A DNA stretch of 7,644 nucleotides from DAOTWA01 sp034435955 (GTDB lineage Bacteria; Chloroflexota; Anaerolineae; Anaerolineales; Anaerolineaceae), in the NCBI GenBank assembly GCA_034435955.1, contig DAOTWA010000071.1, forward strand, positions 1-7,644, read 5' to 3'. A model generated the notes under the pieces. That model was not told the DNA's origin and searched no databases. It was given only the letters and a program-made list of their open reading frames with translations. Both the position numbers and the translations under genes were made by a program. Positions 6,364 through 7,644 of the stretch are shown here, one piece after another (the stretch's first letter is position 1; every line of letters begins with the position of its first letter).

Positions 6364-6507
6364 TACTCCTCCAGAAAGATGATCATGCGGAATTGGCTGC
6401 GTTACAGCCTTCTCATGGTTGAGCCTTGCTGGCTTCGTGTTCTGATGGCCACCTCCTTTTAGACTTTGTTCAGTCACTAAATTAAGTTTGGGTAAAAAAA
6501 CAACCTT
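6364..6507 (-). promoter_or_regulatory. Leader between the regulator and the binding-protein gene, with an orphan Shine-Dalgarno, an inverted repeat and a mini open frame
   Basis: This 144-base gap is the natural place for the operon promoter and operator. Visible elements in transcription order: a run of seven T (6500-6494) soon after the regulator's stop, without a good preceding stem; an imperfect inverted repeat (TTTA 6481-6478 and GACT 6475-6472 against AGTC 6465-6462 and TAAA 6461-6458); and AAAAGGAGGT at 6460-6451, an ideal ribosome-binding sequence. Only ATC (6446-6444) sits at start-codon distance from it. In that frame come an ATG at 6416 and a stop TAA at 6404-6402, giving a four-codon frame (MRRL). 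That stop lies in the loop of a small hairpin (GGCTG 6395-6399, CAGCC 6405-6409). No confident -35/-10 pair was found. The inverted repeat is a candidate site for the ROK protein, but that is a guess. Confidence 0.45.
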
Positions 6508-7644
6508 TCACGCCGCCTGGAGTGTCTCTTCTCGATGCACCGGGCTCTCGAACAGTTCGCGCAGCACCAGGCTGGCGGCCCCGCGCGCCCAGGCGTCGTC
6601 GCCCCACGGGTCGATGCGCAGGGTGACATCAGCAGCTAATCGAGGAAGGGTGTGTTCGGCGATTTCTCGACGCATCGGCTCAAACAGCCAATCGCCAGCG
6701 CGCGTGCCCTCCCCTCCCAAGATGATGAGTTGTGGGTTGAACAGGTTAATCAGGTTGGCGATGCCGCGTCCCAACACTTTACCGGCGCGCGCCAGGATCT
6801 CCTGCGCGGCCGGCTGTCCGGCATCAGCCAGAGCGATGAGCTCGGGGACGGTGGAGACAGGTGCGGGGAGAAGGCCGTCCTGAAACGCCTCTCGCGCCAT
6901 GCGCACCAGTCCAGGGTCGCCGACGAAAGTCTCCAGGCAGCCGCGCTTGCCGCAAGCACAGGCCGGGCCATGGGGATCCACCACAGTATGGCCAAATTCG
7001 CCCGCGCCGCCGCCCACGCCGCGGTAGAATTGCCCGTTGACCACGATGCCCAGACCGACGCCGCGTCCAATGGTCACGGTAAGGAAGTCGTCGACTCCCT
7101 GCCCGGCCCCGAACCACTTTTCAGCCAGGGTCAGCGTGTTGACGTCGTTGTCCACGTACACGGGCACCTTGATGGCTTTCTGGAGCAGGTCGCGCAGGGG
7201 TAAATCGTACCAATCGAAATAAGGTGTGGTGCGCAACAAACCGCGCTCGGCATCAACGATACCAGCCAACCCGACGCCCACGCCGAGGAGCTGCTTTTTA
7301 TGCAGTCCTTCTCCAGCGATCAACTCATGCACCAACTCGACGATCACCTCGACCGCTTCCTGGGGGGACTGTCCTTTCCACGAACGCGTCTGCCGGGCAA
7401 TGACATTCGCCTCCAGGTCAGTTAACGCGCCGGTGGCTTGCGCCTCGGTGAGTTTGACGCCCACCACGTAGCCGCCGTGGGGATTGATTGCCATAAGGAT
7501 TGGCCGGCGCCCGCCGCGCGATTCGCCCGGCGCCTTCTCGAAGATCAGGTTGTCTTCGATCAGCTCGGCGGTGATGCCGGTGACGGTAGCAGGAGAGAGG
7601 CCGGTGCGGCGCGCCACTTCGGCGCGGTCAATCGGCCCAAAGCG
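6508..7644 (-). CDS. ROK-family transcriptional regulator (NagC/XylR/Mlc type), partial at the 5' end
   Basis: This sugar-responsive DNA-binding regulator is read leftwards from the window edge. Its frame is open at 7644, where the sequence RFGPIDRAEVARRTGLSPAT is the middle of the family's winged helix-turn-helix, so about 20 N-terminal residues are probably missing; the GTG at 7617 is internal, not the true start. GRRP follows as the wing. The ROK sugar-binding and kinase-like fold then carries VDNDVNTLTLAE, with the Asp used by ROK sugar kinases, and GRGVGLGI. The segment from about 7000 to 6930 holds GEFGH plus CACGKRGC, the zinc site of the family (one His, three Cys). The C-terminal NLFNPQLIILGGEG is also typical. 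The gene ends at TGA 6510-6508 and precedes the transporter operon on the same strand, so it probably controls that operon, most likely as a repressor released by an imported sugar or a sugar phosphate. Confidence 0.93.
   Translation of the reverse strand, partial: RFGPIDRAEVARRTGLSPATVTGITAELIEDNLIFEKAPGESRGGRRPILMAINPHGGYVVGVKLTEAQATGALTDLEANVIARQTRSWKGQSPQEAVEVIVELVHELIAGEGLHKKQLLGVGVGLAGIVDAERGLLRTTPYFDWYDLPLRDLLQKAIKVPVYVDNDVNTLTLAEKWFGAGQGVDDFLTVTIGRGVGLGIVVNGQFYRGVGGGAGEFGHTVVDPHGPACACGKRGCLETFVGDPGLVRMAREAFQDGLLPAPVSTVPELIALADAGQPAAQEILARAGKVLGRGIANLINLFNPQLIILGGEGTRAGDWLFEPMRREIAEHTLPRLAADVTLRIDPWGDDAWARGAASLVLRELFESPVHREETLQAA

Noticed and set aside
6364..6477. Upstream extension of the binding-protein gene to a GTG at 6477
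   Set aside because: It would bury the signal peptide by 38 residues, and the ATG at 6363 has its own GGAGGAG.
6494..6510. T-run just after the regulator's stop as an intrinsic terminator
   Set aside because: No stable GC-rich stem precedes the seven T residues on the transcribed strand, so termination cannot be supported.

Overview
The window looks like a sugar-utilisation operon, most likely for dextran or isomalto-oligosaccharides, from a bacterium of the phylum Chloroflexota (Anaerolineae- or Caldilineae-like). The phylum call is an inference. It rests mainly on the solute-binding lipoprotein, whose linker after the lipidated cysteine (VVVTQEVEKVV) is of a kind I know from many Chloroflexota binding proteins. 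No rRNA, tRNA, mobile element or CRISPR was seen. Every supported gene lies on the minus strand, so the locus is transcribed from the right edge of the window to the left.

Layout in the direction of transcription. (1) 7644-6508: a ROK-family regulator, cut by the window edge just before its helix-turn-helix. (2) 6507-6364: a 144-base leader with an ideal Shine-Dalgarno sequence that has no proper start codon, a short inverted repeat and a four-codon open frame. (3) 6363-5011: an ABC sugar-binding lipoprotein. (4) 5002-4972: a strong hairpin in the gap after it. (5) 4946-4050 and 4036-3200: the two membrane permeases of a CUT1-type importer. (6) 3191-1392: a predicted cell-surface lipoprotein of glycoside hydrolase family GH66 (dextranase/cycloisomaltooligosaccharide glucanotransferase family). 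(7) 1387-317: a leaderless, probably cytoplasmic GH15 glucohydrolase. (8) 316-191: an AT-rich gap with a long-armed inverted repeat. (9) 190-1: the start of a small Cys/His-rich protein with a predicted coiled coil, which runs off the left edge. Gaps between genes 5, 6 and 7 are 4 to 13 bases, which indicates one operon; the last small gene is probably separate.

How the parts fit together (inference from families and order). The GH66 enzyme, anchored to the outer face of the membrane, cuts alpha-1,6-glucan into isomalto-oligosaccharides. The binding lipoprotein captures them and the two permeases bring them in, using an ATPase that is not encoded here and must come from elsewhere. The GH15 enzyme then releases glucose inside the cell. 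The ROK protein is the obvious candidate regulator. None of the gene families is new. The interest lies in this compact GH66 + CUT1 + GH15 + ROK combination, in the RNA-level signals at the two edges of the binding-protein gene, and in the small Cys/His-rich protein with a hairpin touching its ribosome-binding site.
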